Shown: positions 33,643-43,510, counted from the first letter of the stretch. The stretch: 64,000 nucleotides of DNA from Tabrizicola_A aquatica (GCA_965194375.1 CBDAEL010000002.1); one strand, 5' to 3'. The notes: generated by a model not told the origin, from the sequence alone. Made by a program: numbers and translations.

Positions 33643-36093
33643 TTACTGGCGAAGCCGCTTGCCCTCGGGGTCAAAGGCGGCCCCTTCCAGCACCCGCGCC
33701 CGGTGGGGTTGGCCAAGCACCATGACTGAAAGCTCTGACCCTGCCGCGATGTCGGGGCGCAGATAGGCCAAGGCCAGCGACTGCCCGACGTGATAGCCGT
33801 AAGCCCCGGACGACACCTTGCCCGCAGGCTTTCCGGCAAGATCAAAGATCGGCTCGTTGCCGGTGGCATCGGCCGTGGTCACCTCAATCACCAGCGTGCG
33901 CAGAACTTCGCGTGGGGGGGTATCGGCGAGGGCGGCATAGGCAGCTTTGTTCAGGAAATCCTTGTCCATCTTGATGAGGCCGGCAAGGCCAGTTTCTTGC
34001 GGCCAATATTCGGGAGAATAGTCCCGGCCCCAGCTGCCATAGCCCTTTTCCACCCGCAGACTCATCAGGGCACGGCTGCCGACGGGACCGACCTCCAGCG
34101 CTTTGCCCGCATCTAAGAGCGCTGTATAAAGCCTCGCTTGGTCAGACTCCGCGCAATGAAGCTCCCAGCCCAGATCGCCTGTAAAACTGACGCGCAGAGC
34201 GATGCAGGGGACGCCGGCGACGTCAATCTGGGCAGACCGCGTGAAGGGAAAGGCTGCATTCGACAGGTCAGCATTGGTCAACCGTGCCAAAAGATCGCGC
34301 GCCAAGGGACCGGCCACGTTGAAGCCTGCCATTGTGTCGGTGACGCTGTGCCAGCTTGTGCCCGTGGGCAAAGGCACGGCATCAACGAACCGCTTGTGAT
34401 AGCGTTCCGCCATGCCCGAGCCGACCATGAAGTAATCGCCCTGCCCCAGACAGGTAACGGTGAAATCGCCCGCGATCCCGCCACGTTTGCCAATCAAGGG
34501 GGCAAGGCAGGACCGGCCCGGCGTCGTGGGCATCCGGTTGGCCAAAAGCGCATCGAGCCAGTCGCGCGCGCCGGGCCCCGTGATCCGGTAGCGGGCAAAG
34601 TTCGAGATGTCGATGATCCCCGCCCGGTCGCGCAACATCCGCGCCTCACGGCCCACCGGGGCCCACCAGTTCTGGCGGTCAAAGCCGATGGTTTCTTCGG
34701 TTGGTTCGCCCTCGGCAGAGAACCAAAGCGGGTGTTCCCAGCCATAGTTCAGACCAAAGACCGCGCCCATCGCCTTTTGCACCTGATAGATCGGGCGGGT
34801 GCGAAGAGGGCGGCCTGCGGTGCGTTCCTCATTCGGGAAGTGGATCTTGAAGCGGTTGGCGTATTGATCGCGCACACGGGCCTTGGTGAAATCCTTGCCC
34901 GCCCAAGCGCCAAAGCGCGCGAGGTCCCAGCCAAACATGTCGAGCTTTGGCTCGCCCTCGATGATCCACTGTGCCGACAACAGCCCCAGCCCGCCGGATT
35001 GCGAAAAGCCGGGGATGATGCCGTTGCAGCAGAAATAGTTGCGCAGTTCCGGCACCGGGCCGAACAGGGCGCTGGAGTCTGGCGACCAGATCATCGGGCC
35101 GTTGATGACCCGCTTGATGCCCGCCGATCCCACCACCGGAACCCGGTCGATGGCGCGCAGCATATTCGGCTCGATCCGGTCCAGATCATCGGCGAAGAGC
35201 TCATGGCCAAAGCCCTGCGGCGTGCCGTTTTCGGCCCAGAATTTCATGTCCCGCTCATAGGCACCCACCAAAAGACCCTTGCCCTCTTGGCGCAGGTAAT
35301 ACTCACCGTCGCGATCCGCGACCGAAGGCAGGCGGCGGTCCATCGCGGCGATTTCGGCAATCGTTTCGGTGACAAAATACTGGTGCTCAGTGGGCATCAG
35401 GGGCAGTTCAATCCCCGCCAGCGCCGCAACCTCGCGGCCCCAGAGCCCGGCGGCGTTTACGACCCAGCCGGCGCGGACTTCCCCCATCGGGGTTTCCACG
35501 ATCCAAGACCCATCAGCTTGCGCCCGCGTCGCGGTCACCGGGCAATTGCGGTGGATTTGCGCGCCGCGCGCCCGTGCGCCGGCAGCATAGGCCATGGTCA
35601 CGCCCGAAGGGTCGACATTGCCGCCTTGGGGTTCGTACATGATGCAGCGGATGCCGTCGAAGTTCACCAAAGGATGCAGCCGTTCGGCTTCATCCCGGCT
35701 GACCTCGTAGAAGTCCATCCCGTAATATTTCGCCTTGGCCGCCTGCAGGCGCAGCTGATGCTCGCGCGCCTGCGTTTGCGCAAGATAGAGCGAACCGGGC
35801 TGGAAGATGCCGCAGCCTTGGCCGGTTTCAGCCTCTAACTCCTTGTAAAGCCCCATGGTATAGTGCTGCAAACGGCTGATGTTGGTGCTGTCATGCAGCC
35901 CGTGGATATTGGCCGCCGCGTGCCATGTGGAGCCGCTGGTCAGTTCCGACCGCTCCAACAGAACCACATCGGTCCAGCCCAGCTTGGTCAGGTGATAAAG
36001 GATCGAACAGCCGACCAGCCCACCCCCGATGACCACCGCTTGCGCATGGGATTTCAGCCGGGGGGCGTCGGTCTGGGGGTCGGCAGGGGGCAT
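33643..36093 (-). CDS. Dimethylglycine/sarcosine dehydrogenase-like protein (FAD domain fused to GcvT domain)
   Basis: This 816-residue enzyme has an N-terminal DAO-type FAD domain (about 15-390), with GGGLVGCS in the dinucleotide motif AVVIGGGLVGCSILYH and GSTWHAAANIHG near the flavin attachment region. It has an FAO middle domain (about 390-450) and a C-terminal GcvT/aminomethyltransferase pair (about 450-810). The layout is that of dimethylglycine and sarcosine dehydrogenases, which oxidise N-methyl groups and pass formaldehyde to tetrahydrofolate. Which N-methyl amine is used is not clear. It is divergent from a GcvA-like LysR gene that may control it. Confidence 0.88.
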   Translation of the reverse strand: MPPADPQTDAPRLKSHAQAVVIGGGLVGCSILYHLTKLGWTDVVLLERSELTSGSTWHAAANIHGLHDSTNISRLQHYTMGLYKELEAETGQGCGIFQPGSLYLAQTQAREHQLRLQAAKAKYYGMDFYEVSRDEAERLHPLVNFDGIRCIMYEPQGGNVDPSGVTMAYAAGARARGAQIHRNCPVTATRAQADGSWIVETPMGEVRAGWVVNAAGLWGREVAALAGIELPLMPTEHQYFVTETIAEIAAMDRRLPSVADRDGEYYLRQEGKGLLVGAYERDMKFWAENGTPQGFGHELFADDLDRIEPNMLRAIDRVPVVGSAGIKRVINGPMIWSPDSSALFGPVPELRNYFCCNGIIPGFSQSGGLGLLSAQWIIEGEPKLDMFGWDLARFGAWAGKDFTKARVRDQYANRFKIHFPNEERTAGRPLRTRPIYQVQKAMGAVFGLNYGWEHPLWFSAEGEPTEETIGFDRQNWWAPVGREARMLRDRAGIIDISNFARYRITGPGARDWLDALLANRMPTTPGRSCLAPLIGKRGGIAGDFTVTCLGQGDYFMVGSGMAERYHKRFVDAVPLPTGTSWHSVTDTMAGFNVAGPLARDLLARLTNADLSNAAFPFTRSAQIDVAGVPCIALRVSFTGDLGWELHCAESDQARLYTALLDAGKALEVGPVGSRALMSLRVEKGYGSWGRDYSPEYWPQETGLAGLIKMDKDFLNKAAYAALADTPPREVLRTLVIEVTTADATGNEPIFDLAGKPAGKVSSGAYGYHVGQSLALAYLRPDIAAGSELSVMVLGQPHRARVLEGAAFDPEGKRLRQ

Positions 36094-36254
36094 GGTCGAT
36101 CTCTTTGTTCAAGTGGCGTCGTGTTCACCTTAGGGACAACACACTGCCCGTTCACGCAAGGGAAACGGGGGCCTGACCCGCAAGAATTCTAGGGCATGGT
36201 ACCCTTGGCCTTGGCCGCCCGTTTGCGCTAGCTTTGCCGCCAAGGAGTGCACCG

Positions 36255-37136
36255 ATGAAAAACCTGCCGCCGCTGAACTATATCCGGTCTTTCGAGGCCT
36301 CGGCCCGGCACCTGAGCTTTACCCGCGCGGCGGAAGAATTGGGCATGACCCAAGCCGCCGTTTCAGGGCACGTGCGGGCGTTGGAGCAGTATATTGGCCG
36401 ACCCCTGTTTCACCGCGCGCCACGCAGTCTTGGTCTGACCGAAGTGGCGGCCTCGTATCTGCCGACGCTGCGGCAGGCCTTGGCGCAGATTGATGTGGCG
36501 ACAGGGCAGATCCTGACCGTGCCGCACCGCCAAGAGGTCACGCTGGCCTGCCCCGCCAGTCTTGCGACCAATTGGCTGCCGCCGCGCCTGCACGCCTTTG
36601 GCCAAGTCCATCCCGAGGTGGAAGTGACCGTGTTGGCCACGATCTGGTCAGAGACCAGCGACCTGATCGCCGATCTGCGCATCACACCGCGCCACGCCAG
36701 CCAGCCGATGCAGGGCCAATCCCTCGGCGATGAAGCCTTGGTGATGGTCTGCGCGCCCGGGTTTCTGACCGGGCCGAACGCCCTGCAGGAACCCCGCGAC
36801 ATTCGCCATCGCGGCCTGATCCATGTGTTGGGCCGCCAGGAGCATTGGCAGGCCTTTGCCCGCCACCATGGGCTGACCGACCTACCCTTGTCCGAGGGGC
36901 TGAAGACCGACAGTTCCAACGTGGCGCTGGAGATGGCCGTCGTAGGCTTGGGCTGCGCGATCACGCTGGCCTCCTTGGCCGAGGTGCATCTGAGGCGTGG
37001 GCTTTTGGTGGCCCCCTTCCCAGACAAAATCCCTTCGGGCTGGGGCTATGATCTGCATTCGGGTGAGGTAAGCCCGACACGGGCCAGCGAAAAGCTACGT
37101 GCCTTCTTGCTGGCAGAGGCGCCCGTTCAGGACTGA
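36255..37136 (+). CDS. LysR-family regulator, GcvA-like
   Basis: This 293-residue regulator has an N-terminal winged helix (about 6-64; RSFEASARHLSFTRAAEELGMTQAAVSGHVRALE) and a C-terminal effector domain (about 90-290). The N-terminal LPPLNYIRSFEASAR is typical of the GcvA subgroup, which controls glycine cleavage and amine metabolism. It is divergent from the dimethylglycine-dehydrogenase-like gene, the likely target. The 161-base gap contains AGGG-N7-CCCT at 36191-36205, a possible binding site. Its last ten bases overlap the convergent permease gene. Confidence 0.9.
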   Translation: MKNLPPLNYIRSFEASARHLSFTRAAEELGMTQAAVSGHVRALEQYIGRPLFHRAPRSLGLTEVAASYLPTLRQALAQIDVATGQILTVPHRQEVTLACPASLATNWLPPRLHAFGQVHPEVEVTVLATIWSETSDLIADLRITPRHASQPMQGQSLGDEALVMVCAPGFLTGPNALQEPRDIRHRGLIHVLGRQEHWQAFARHHGLTDLPLSEGLKTDSSNVALEMAVVGLGCAITLASLAEVHLRRGLLVAPFPDKIPSGWGYDLHSGEVSPTRASEKLRAFLLAEAPVQD

Positions 37137-37978
37137 ACCGCGCGCAGACTGGCGCGGCGATTCAGGATCTGGCGGCGCAAAAGGGCAACGATGAAAAGCC
37201 CGGTTTGCACCAGAACGATGGTGGGCGCGGGCGCGCTGTCGAGGAAAAAGCTGGCATAAGTGCCAACCACCATCGACCCCATGCACAGCAGCACCGACAC
37301 CCACAGCATGGTGGAAAACCGGCGCACTAAGAGAAAAGCAATCGCCCCCGGCGCGATCAAAAGGGCAATCGCCAAGATCAGCCCGGCCGCAGAAAGCGTT
37401 GCCACAATGGTCAGCGAGATCAGCGCCAAAAGACCGTAGTGCAGGGTGTTGACCCAGAGGCCGACCGCCTTTGCCTGCGCCGGGTCAAAGCTGTGCAAAA
37501 GCCAGTCTTTCCATTTCAGCACAAGGATCAGCACAACCCCGCCTGCGATCAGCCCTGATTGCCACAACTCGGTGGCGCTGACCCCCAGCATGTTGCCAAA
37601 AAGGATGTGGTCAAGATGCACCCCACTGTCGACCGCGACAAAGAGCACGATGCCCAAGCCGAACATGCCGGAAAACACCACGCCCATGACCGTGTCTTGC
37701 TTGATCCGGCTGTTGCCCGCCAAGAACCCGGTGGCCACGGCGGTGAACATGCCGGCGGCAAAGGCCCCAAGGATCAAGGGCGCGCCGATCAGATGGGCCA
37801 ACACAATACCGGGCAGGATGGCGTGGCTGATCGCATCGCCCATTAAGGCCCAGCCTTTCAGCACCAGAAAGCAGGACAACAGGGCTGTGGGAACCGAGAC
37901 GATGATTGAGATGGCAAAGGCATTCTGCATGAAGCCAAAGCGGAAAGGCATCAGCGCGGTGGCCAGATCAAACTCCAT
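37127..37978 (-). CDS. Metal ABC transporter permease (SitD-like)
   Basis: This 283-residue inner membrane permease of the ABC-3 family (Mn/Zn/Fe) has about eight or nine helices and the family motif GWALMGDAISHAILPG near the N-terminus. It is last in the four-gene unit substrate-binding protein, ATPase, permease, permease. ATG 37978 overlaps the upstream permease stop; a GTG three bases earlier is possible. Its 3' end overlaps the LysR gene by ten bases on the opposite strand. Confidence 0.88.
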   Translation of the reverse strand: MEFDLATALMPFRFGFMQNAFAISIIVSVPTALLSCFLVLKGWALMGDAISHAILPGIVLAHLIGAPLILGAFAAGMFTAVATGFLAGNSRIKQDTVMGVVFSGMFGLGIVLFVAVDSGVHLDHILFGNMLGVSATELWQSGLIAGGVVLILVLKWKDWLLHSFDPAQAKAVGLWVNTLHYGLLALISLTIVATLSAAGLILAIALLIAPGAIAFLLVRRFSTMLWVSVLLCMGSMVVGTYASFFLDSAPAPTIVLVQTGLFIVALLRRQILNRRASLRAVQS

Positions 37979-38850
37979 CACGCGGCCTCCGCCGGGCCGC
38001 GGCGCAGCGCTGCCGCTGCCTTGCGTCGGGCCGCCAGAAGGCCGTGCTTGGGGGCCAGCACAAAGACGATCAGGAAGATCACCGTTTGCAGGCAGACGAT
38101 AACCCCGCCTGTGGCCCCATCTAGGAAATAGCTGGCATAGGCGCCGACAAAGCTGGTGAGCGTGCCGATACTGACCGAGGTGACGATCAGCCGCTCAAAG
38201 CGGTCGCACAGAAGATAGGCCGTCGCCCCCGGCGTCACCACCATGGCAATTACCAAAAACGCCCCCACCGTCTGCATTGCCGCCACGACCGAGGCGGACA
38301 ACAGCATGAAGAACACGCCTTTCAACAGTCGCGGATGCAGGCCCACCGTGCGGGCATGGGTTTCGTCAAAAAACACCACTACAAGGTCTTTCCAGATCAC
38401 CAAAAGCACAGCCAGCGACACAAAGCCGATGAGCGCCAGTTGCAGCGTGTCTTCCGGCGTGATGGCCAGAATATTGCCCATGGTGATCGTCATGATATCG
38501 ACAGGCACCGGGCTGACCGAAACCATGAACAGGCCCAAGCCAAAGAACGAGGTGAAGATCAGCCCGATAATGACATCGGGTTTCAGCCCCGAGCGTTCGG
38601 TCAGCAACAGCATCGCCGCCGCCGCGAGCCCCCCCGACAAGAACGCGCCCAGCGCGAAGGGCAGGCCCAGCATATAGGCCCCCGCCACACCCGGCACCAC
38701 GGAATGCGACAGCGCGTCCCCAATCAGGGACCAGCCTTTCAGCATCAAAAAGCAGGACAGAAAAGCGCAGACCCCGCCGACAAGTGCGGAGACCCACATC
38801 GCGTTGGTCATGTAGCCATAGCTGAAGGGTTCCAACAAAAGCGCGGTCAT
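37978..38850 (-). CDS. Metal ABC transporter permease (SitC-like)
   Basis: This 290-residue ABC-3 family permease is homologous to the following gene and has GWSLIGDALSHSVVPGVAGAYMLG, the same loop as its partner. The pair probably forms the heterodimeric membrane channel of a Mn/Fe importer. It overlaps the ATPase gene by four bases. Confidence 0.88.
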   Translation of the reverse strand: MTALLLEPFSYGYMTNAMWVSALVGGVCAFLSCFLMLKGWSLIGDALSHSVVPGVAGAYMLGLPFALGAFLSGGLAAAAMLLLTERSGLKPDVIIGLIFTSFFGLGLFMVSVSPVPVDIMTITMGNILAITPEDTLQLALIGFVSLAVLLVIWKDLVVVFFDETHARTVGLHPRLLKGVFFMLLSASVVAAMQTVGAFLVIAMVVTPGATAYLLCDRFERLIVTSVSIGTLTSFVGAYASYFLDGATGGVIVCLQTVIFLIVFVLAPKHGLLAARRKAAAALRRGPAEAA

Positions 38851-39755
38851 TCCAGACGCTCGGCTTTTTGCAGCTTGTCGCCGTAATGCACGAAGGGGCG
38901 TTCGTCATCGGTCAGGATGGTGACAGCGCGGGCGTCGGCATCGTCGTGCAGCGTGTCGCCGCCCAAGGTAAAGCGGCGCAGGACGCCGCCAAAGGTGCGT
39001 TCCAGGTTGGCATGGGTAAAGGTGGTCTCGGTAGGGCCATGGGCCAGAACGGTGCCCTTGACCAAGATCACCCGATCGCAAAACTCGGGCACCGAGCCAA
39101 GGTTGTGGGTGGACACCAGCATCACCCGCCCCTCAGCGCGAAGGTCGCGCAGAAGCGCGGTGATCTGGTCTTCGGTCTGCACATCAACGCCGGTAAAGGG
39201 TTCATCCAGCAAGATCACCTGCCCATCTTGGGCCAAGGCGCGGGCCAGAAACACCCGCTTGCGCTGGCCACCCGAGAGCTCGCCAATCTGGCGGTGGCGG
39301 TAGTCTTGCATATTGACGCGCGCCAGCGCCTGATCAACAGCCGCGCGGTCCGCAGCCGAGGGGCGGCGCAAAAAGCCCATGTGGCCATAGCGCCCCATCA
39401 TCACCACATCTTCGACCAGCACCGGGAAGGTCCAATCGACCTCTTCGGCTTGGGGCACATAGGCCAGAAGGTTCTGACGCAGCGCTTCGGCCACGGGGCG
39501 GCCCAGAATTCGGATGTCGCCTTTGGCCGCCTGCACAAAGCCCATGATCGCCTTGAAAAGCGTGGATTTCCCAGCACCATTGACCCCGACAAGCGCCGTC
39601 ACCGTGCCACGTGGAATGGTGAAACTGGCGTTCCACAGCGCGGTGTGACCGTTGCGATAGGTGACCGTCACATCGCGGGCCGATATGCCTTCGCCATCCG
39701 CCGCATGGGGCGACGGTGGGTTGGCCAAGGGTTTAGACGCAAGCGTATCGGGCAT
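38847..39755 (-). CDS. Metal ABC transporter ATP-binding protein (SitB-like)
   Basis: This 302-residue ATPase has Walker A GVNGAGKST (57-65), a Q-loop in YVPQAEEVDW, the signature LSGGQRKRVFLARAL, Walker B VILLDEPFTGVD and a switch His in VSTHNLGSVPEF. The PQ-AEEVDW stretch is typical of Mn/Zn-type importers (MntB, SitB, TroB). ATG 39755 follows AAAGGACTGCC. Central gene of the metal uptake operon. Confidence 0.9.
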   Translation of the reverse strand: MPDTLASKPLANPPSPHAADGEGISARDVTVTYRNGHTALWNASFTIPRGTVTALVGVNGAGKSTLFKAIMGFVQAAKGDIRILGRPVAEALRQNLLAYVPQAEEVDWTFPVLVEDVVMMGRYGHMGFLRRPSAADRAAVDQALARVNMQDYRHRQIGELSGGQRKRVFLARALAQDGQVILLDEPFTGVDVQTEDQITALLRDLRAEGRVMLVSTHNLGSVPEFCDRVILVKGTVLAHGPTETTFTHANLERTFGGVLRRFTLGGDTLHDDADARAVTILTDDERPFVHYGDKLQKAERLE

Positions 39756-39778
39756 CGGCAGTCCTTTTGGGGCGCGGG

Positions 39779-40699
39779 TCAGTCGCGCACGGCGGTAAGC
39801 CCCTCGGCCACGGTGGTCGAGGTGACCCGCAAGAGATCAAGATAGGTCGGCACTGGCCCGTCGGAAAGTGACAGGCTGTCGACATAAAGGACGCCGCCAT
39901 AAGCCGCCCCGGTTTCGCGCGCCACCTGTTCGGCGGGGGCGGTGTTGACGGTGCTTTCGCAGAACACCACCGGGATGTCATTGTCGCGCACCCCGTCGAT
40001 CACGGCGCGCACCTGTTGGGGGGTGCCCATCTGGTCGGCATTCATAGGCCAAAGATACAGTTCTTGCAGCCCCAGATCACGGGCGAGATAGCTAAAGGCC
40101 CCTTCGCAGGTCACAAGCCAGCGTTGATCTTGCGGCACCTCGGCGATCTTGGCACGCAATGGTTCGAGCGTGGCGCGCAGGCGGGTTTTGTAGGCCTCGC
40201 CATTGGCGCGGTAGGTCTCGGCATTGGCTGGGTCCTGTGCGGCAAAGGCGGCTTCGATGTTGTCGATGTAGATGAGCGCGTTTTCCAGACCCATCCAAGC
40301 GTGGGGGTTCGGTTTGCCCTCATAGGACCCCGACGAGATTGGAATCGGGGTGATCCCCTCGCTGACCGTGACCGAGGGGATGTCGCCAAGATTGGCGACG
40401 AACTGTTCAAACCAAAGCTCAAGGTTCAAGCCGTTCCACAAGACCAAATCGGCATCTGACGCGGCTACGATATCGCCGGGCGTCGGTTCATAGCCGTGAA
40501 TCTCAGCCCCCGGTTTGGTGATCGACACCACATCGGCCGCGTCGCCCGCCACATTGGCGGCCATGTCGGCCAGAACGGTGAAGGTGGTTACCACCTTCAT
40601 GCGGTCTTGAGCAAAGGCGGCTGAGGCATAGGCAAGGGTCAGCGCCATCAGGCAGGCCGCACCAGTGATTTTGGACGGAAGGCAAGCCACTTTGGGCAT
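39779..40699 (-). CDS. Metal-binding periplasmic protein (SitA/MntA-like)
   Basis: This 306-residue cluster A-I binding protein has a signal peptide (about 1-31, ending ASAAFAQ). Likely metal ligands are the His in GAEIHGYEPTPGD, the His in PNPHAWMGLENA, the Glu in CEGAFSYLARD and the Asp in YVDSLS. Two His, one Glu and one Asp is the pattern of Mn/Fe binders rather than ZnuA, which has a His-rich loop. A Fur/Mur-like box lies 65 bases upstream. Confidence 0.9.
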   Translation of the reverse strand: MPKVACLPSKITGAACLMALTLAYASAAFAQDRMKVVTTFTVLADMAANVAGDAADVVSITKPGAEIHGYEPTPGDIVAASDADLVLWNGLNLELWFEQFVANLGDIPSVTVSEGITPIPISSGSYEGKPNPHAWMGLENALIYIDNIEAAFAAQDPANAETYRANGEAYKTRLRATLEPLRAKIAEVPQDQRWLVTCEGAFSYLARDLGLQELYLWPMNADQMGTPQQVRAVIDGVRDNDIPVVFCESTVNTAPAEQVARETGAAYGGVLYVDSLSLSDGPVPTYLDLLRVTSTTVAEGLTAVRD

Positions 40700-40763
40700 T
40701 TCAGGGTCACTCCTGTCTCTAAGCCAAACTGTTGGGCGAAGCGGGTCGCAGTGTCAATCTAGT

Positions 40764-40781
40764 TGCGAATGATTATCATTA
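40764..40781 (-). promoter_or_regulatory. Fur/Mur-like operator of the metal transporter operon
   Basis: TGCGAATGATTATCATTA is an AT-rich dyad close to the TGCGAAT-N-ATTCGCA Mur box and the Fur GATAATGATAATCATTATC box. It lies 65 bases upstream of the SitA-like gene in an otherwise GC-rich stretch. Inferred role: repression by Mur or Fur when manganese or iron is sufficient. Confidence 0.7.
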
Positions 40782-40815
40782 AGGATCACGTTTTCGTCAG
40801 GCATGCACATGCAAA

Positions 40816-40845
40816 GGGCCCTGCCGCGGCAGGGCCCTGCGATGC
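40816..40845 (-). terminator. 22-bp palindrome terminator after the BASS transporter gene
   Basis: GGGCCCTGCC-GC-GGCAGGGCCC (40816-40837) is a perfect palindrome. Read on the - strand it follows the BASS gene stop by 25 bases and runs into TTTGCATG. It also separates this unit from the metal operon promoter. Confidence 0.7.
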
Positions 40846-40862
40846 GGTAACCGATGCGGTGC

Positions 40863-41762
40863 TTAGCGGCGAATCTTGGCCGCGTCGCGGGCCTGCGCCT
40901 CGGCTGTCGCATGGCCACGATACCAGATGGTGATCAGCGACGAGGTGATCACGATGAACAGGCTGTAAAGGATCGGAATGAACAGAACCTCTTGCTGCAT
41001 CGTGCCGCTGAAGGTCAGCGTGATGATCAAAACCGCCAGAGGCCCGTTCTGGATGCCGGTTTCCAGACTGATCGTGCGAGAGCGGTTGCTGTCTTGACCG
41101 AGGCCCCGCGCCAGCCAATAGCCCAAAAGCATGCCCATCAGGCCAATCCCGATGGTCGCCACGTAGACCGGAAAGCCGGTGTCCAGCAGCATCTGGTAAT
41201 TGCGCGGCACCCATGACCCGATCAGGAACAAGATCACCGCCACGCCCAGCATCGAGCCTATCAGCTCAACCGTCGCGCCGATATTGGCGTTCAGCTTGCG
41301 CAGGCCCATGCCGATGACGGTGGGCACCAACAAGACCACCAGCACCTGCGCCACGTTGCCTGCCGGAATGACATAGTCGCCACTCAACCCCGCAAGGCCG
41401 CCATAGAAACTGAGCAGGAGTGGCACCGTGACCACCGCAACCAGCGTCGAGACCGTGGTCATCATGATCGAAAGCGCCAAGACACCTTTTGAGAAATAGG
41501 TGAACACATTGCTGGTTGTGCCGCCGGGCATACAGGCGATCAGGATCAGACCCGCGGCCATGGCAGGCGGCAGCCCAAGGAGCAGCGCCAGCGCATAGCC
41601 AAGAAACGGCATGATCAGATATTGCGACAAGAGGCCCACAAGAATGCCCTTGGGCCTGCGAAAGGCGATCAGGAAATCGCGGTAGGTCATGGAGGATCCC
41701 ATGCCCAGCATGATTACCATCATCATGACGCCCAGAAGCGTGGTTTCCAGTTCGGTCAGCAT
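40863..41762 (-). CDS. Bile acid:sodium symporter (BASS) family transporter
   Basis: This 299-residue protein has nine or ten membrane helices and the BASS features: CMPGGTTSNVFTYFSKG (Na site region) and ETGIQNGPLAVLI in the crossover helix. Bacterial members carry bile acids, pantoate or keto acids. It follows an acyl-CoA ligase gene after 11 bases, so the pair may import and activate a carboxylic acid; this is inference from context. Confidence 0.88.
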   Translation of the reverse strand: MLTELETTLLGVMMMVIMLGMGSSMTYRDFLIAFRRPKGILVGLLSQYLIMPFLGYALALLLGLPPAMAAGLILIACMPGGTTSNVFTYFSKGVLALSIMMTTVSTLVAVVTVPLLLSFYGGLAGLSGDYVIPAGNVAQVLVVLLVPTVIGMGLRKLNANIGATVELIGSMLGVAVILFLIGSWVPRNYQMLLDTGFPVYVATIGIGLMGMLLGYWLARGLGQDSNRSRTISLETGIQNGPLAVLIITLTFSGTMQQEVLFIPILYSLFIVITSSLITIWYRGHATAEAQARDAAKIRR

Positions 41763-41773
41763 GGTCGCCCCCT

Positions 41774-43510
41774 TTACAGCCCGAATTCCGCACGCACTTC
41801 GGCCTTAAGATCCTTGCGCAGGATCTTTCCGATGGGCGATTTGGGCAATTCGTCGCGAATGATGATGGATTTGGGCACTTTGTAATCGGTCAACAGCGCC
41901 TTGCAGTGGCGCAAGATATCCTCGGTTGCGAGGTCGCCCTCGTAATCGGGGTTCTTGACGATATAGGCCCGCACCGCTTCGCCGGTCTTGGCGTCGGGGA
42001 TCGGCACGACGGCAGCCTCGAGAACGGCCTCCATCTTGGCCAGCGCGTCCTCGACCTCGTTGGGGTAGACGTTGAAGCCCGACACCAGCACAAGGTCTTT
42101 CTTGCGGTCGACAATGCGCAAGAAGCCGTCCGCGTCCATCACCGCCACGTCGCCGGTGAAGAGCCAACCCTTTTGCAGGGTCTTTGCGGTTTCCTCAGGC
42201 CGATGCCAATAGCCTGACATCACCTGTGGGCCGCGCACCATCACCTCGCCGGGGGTGCCTGTGGGCACTGGTTTGCCGTCGTCATCCACCAAGACCACAT
42301 CGCAGCCCGGCACCGGGATGCCGATGCTGCCGGGCTTGGCGCGGTCATCGAGCGGGTTAAAGCTGACCAAGGGCGCGGTTTCGGTCAGCCCATAGCCTTC
42401 GGCCAAGGGCGTGCCGGTCATCGCACGCCAGCGCGTCGCCACCGCCTCGTGCAGCGCGGTGCCGCCCGCAATGGCGGCACGCAGTTTCTTGGGCGGATAG
42501 GCTGCGAACCATTCCTCGTTCATCAGCCCGTTGAACAGCGTGTTAACCCCGGTGATCCAAGTGATCGGGTAATTCTCGATCGCGCGTTGCAGGTTCTGCA
42601 CCGGGCGAGGCGACGGGATGAGGATATTGCGGGCCCCGATTTCGAAAAAGGTTAGCAAATTCGCGGTGAAGGCAAAGATATGATAAAGCGGCAATGCCGT
42701 CAGCACGCAGTCATCGGTGGCCATCAGCCCGCCCGAGACCGACTGCACCTGCGCCAGATTGGCCAGCATGTTGCCGTGGGTCAGCATGGCCCCTTTGGCC
42801 ACCCCGGTGGTGCCGCCGGTGTATTGCAAAAACGCCAGATCCTCGGACTTGGTCCCTGTCCAATAGGCCCGCACATCCGCGCCATGGGCGCGCCCTTTGG
42901 CAAGGGCGGCGCGCAGGCGCAGAACAGGAACAGCCAGCTTTGGCACCGGCGGCAAGGTGCGGCTCCAGACTTTTTGCACGCCGCGCACGATGGTTTCGGG
43001 CAGCTTGGGGAAGAACTCGGGCACTCCGGCCAGCACGACCGCTTGAAGATCCGTCTGGGGAACCACCTCGGCCAGCTTGTCGGCGAACATGTCGACGATG
43101 ACCAGAACCTTGGCCCCGGAATCGTTGATTTGGTGGATCATCTCCGAAGGGGTATACATCGGGTTGGTGTTGACCAAGACGCAGCCCGCCTTGAACACAC
43201 CAAAGGCCACCACCGGATAGTGCAGCCCGTTGGGCAACTGCACCGCCACCCGGTCGCCGGGCTGGAGCCCACAATCCTGCCGCAGATAGGCGGCAAAGGC
43301 ATCGGACATCGCGCCGACCTGGGCGTAGGACAGGGTGCCATTCATGCCGTTGGGCACCACGCAGGTGAAGGCCCGCCGTTTGGCATAGGTCGCACAGGCG
43401 CGGTCGACCAGATCGGCAAGACTTGCATAGCTTGGCGGCGGCAAATCCTGCGGGATGGTTCTGCCATAAGACGCCAGCCACGGGCGTGGCGGGGTATACC
43501 CGTCGGTCAT
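41774..43510 (-). CDS. Long- or medium-chain acyl-CoA synthetase (FadD-like)
   Basis: This 578-residue adenylate-forming enzyme has the AMP-binding P-loop YTGGTTGVAKGA, GYGLTETAPLVSFNP, the hinge TGDVAVMDADGFLRIVDRKKDLVLVSGFNVYP and the C-terminal catalytic lysine region LPKSPIGKILRKDL. The layout and length are those of FadD-type long-chain ligases. The chain length of the substrate cannot be read from sequence. It is first in a two-gene unit with a BASS transporter. Confidence 0.9.
   Translation of the reverse strand: MTDGYTPPRPWLASYGRTIPQDLPPPSYASLADLVDRACATYAKRRAFTCVVPNGMNGTLSYAQVGAMSDAFAAYLRQDCGLQPGDRVAVQLPNGLHYPVVAFGVFKAGCVLVNTNPMYTPSEMIHQINDSGAKVLVIVDMFADKLAEVVPQTDLQAVVLAGVPEFFPKLPETIVRGVQKVWSRTLPPVPKLAVPVLRLRAALAKGRAHGADVRAYWTGTKSEDLAFLQYTGGTTGVAKGAMLTHGNMLANLAQVQSVSGGLMATDDCVLTALPLYHIFAFTANLLTFFEIGARNILIPSPRPVQNLQRAIENYPITWITGVNTLFNGLMNEEWFAAYPPKKLRAAIAGGTALHEAVATRWRAMTGTPLAEGYGLTETAPLVSFNPLDDRAKPGSIGIPVPGCDVVLVDDDGKPVPTGTPGEVMVRGPQVMSGYWHRPEETAKTLQKGWLFTGDVAVMDADGFLRIVDRKKDLVLVSGFNVYPNEVEDALAKMEAVLEAAVVPIPDAKTGEAVRAYIVKNPDYEGDLATEDILRHCKALLTDYKVPKSIIIRDELPKSPIGKILRKDLKAEVRAEFGL

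Noticed and set aside
34138..35838. A 566-residue open frame on the + strand
   Set aside because: It lies antisense within the dimethylglycine-dehydrogenase-like gene and has no recognisable domain.
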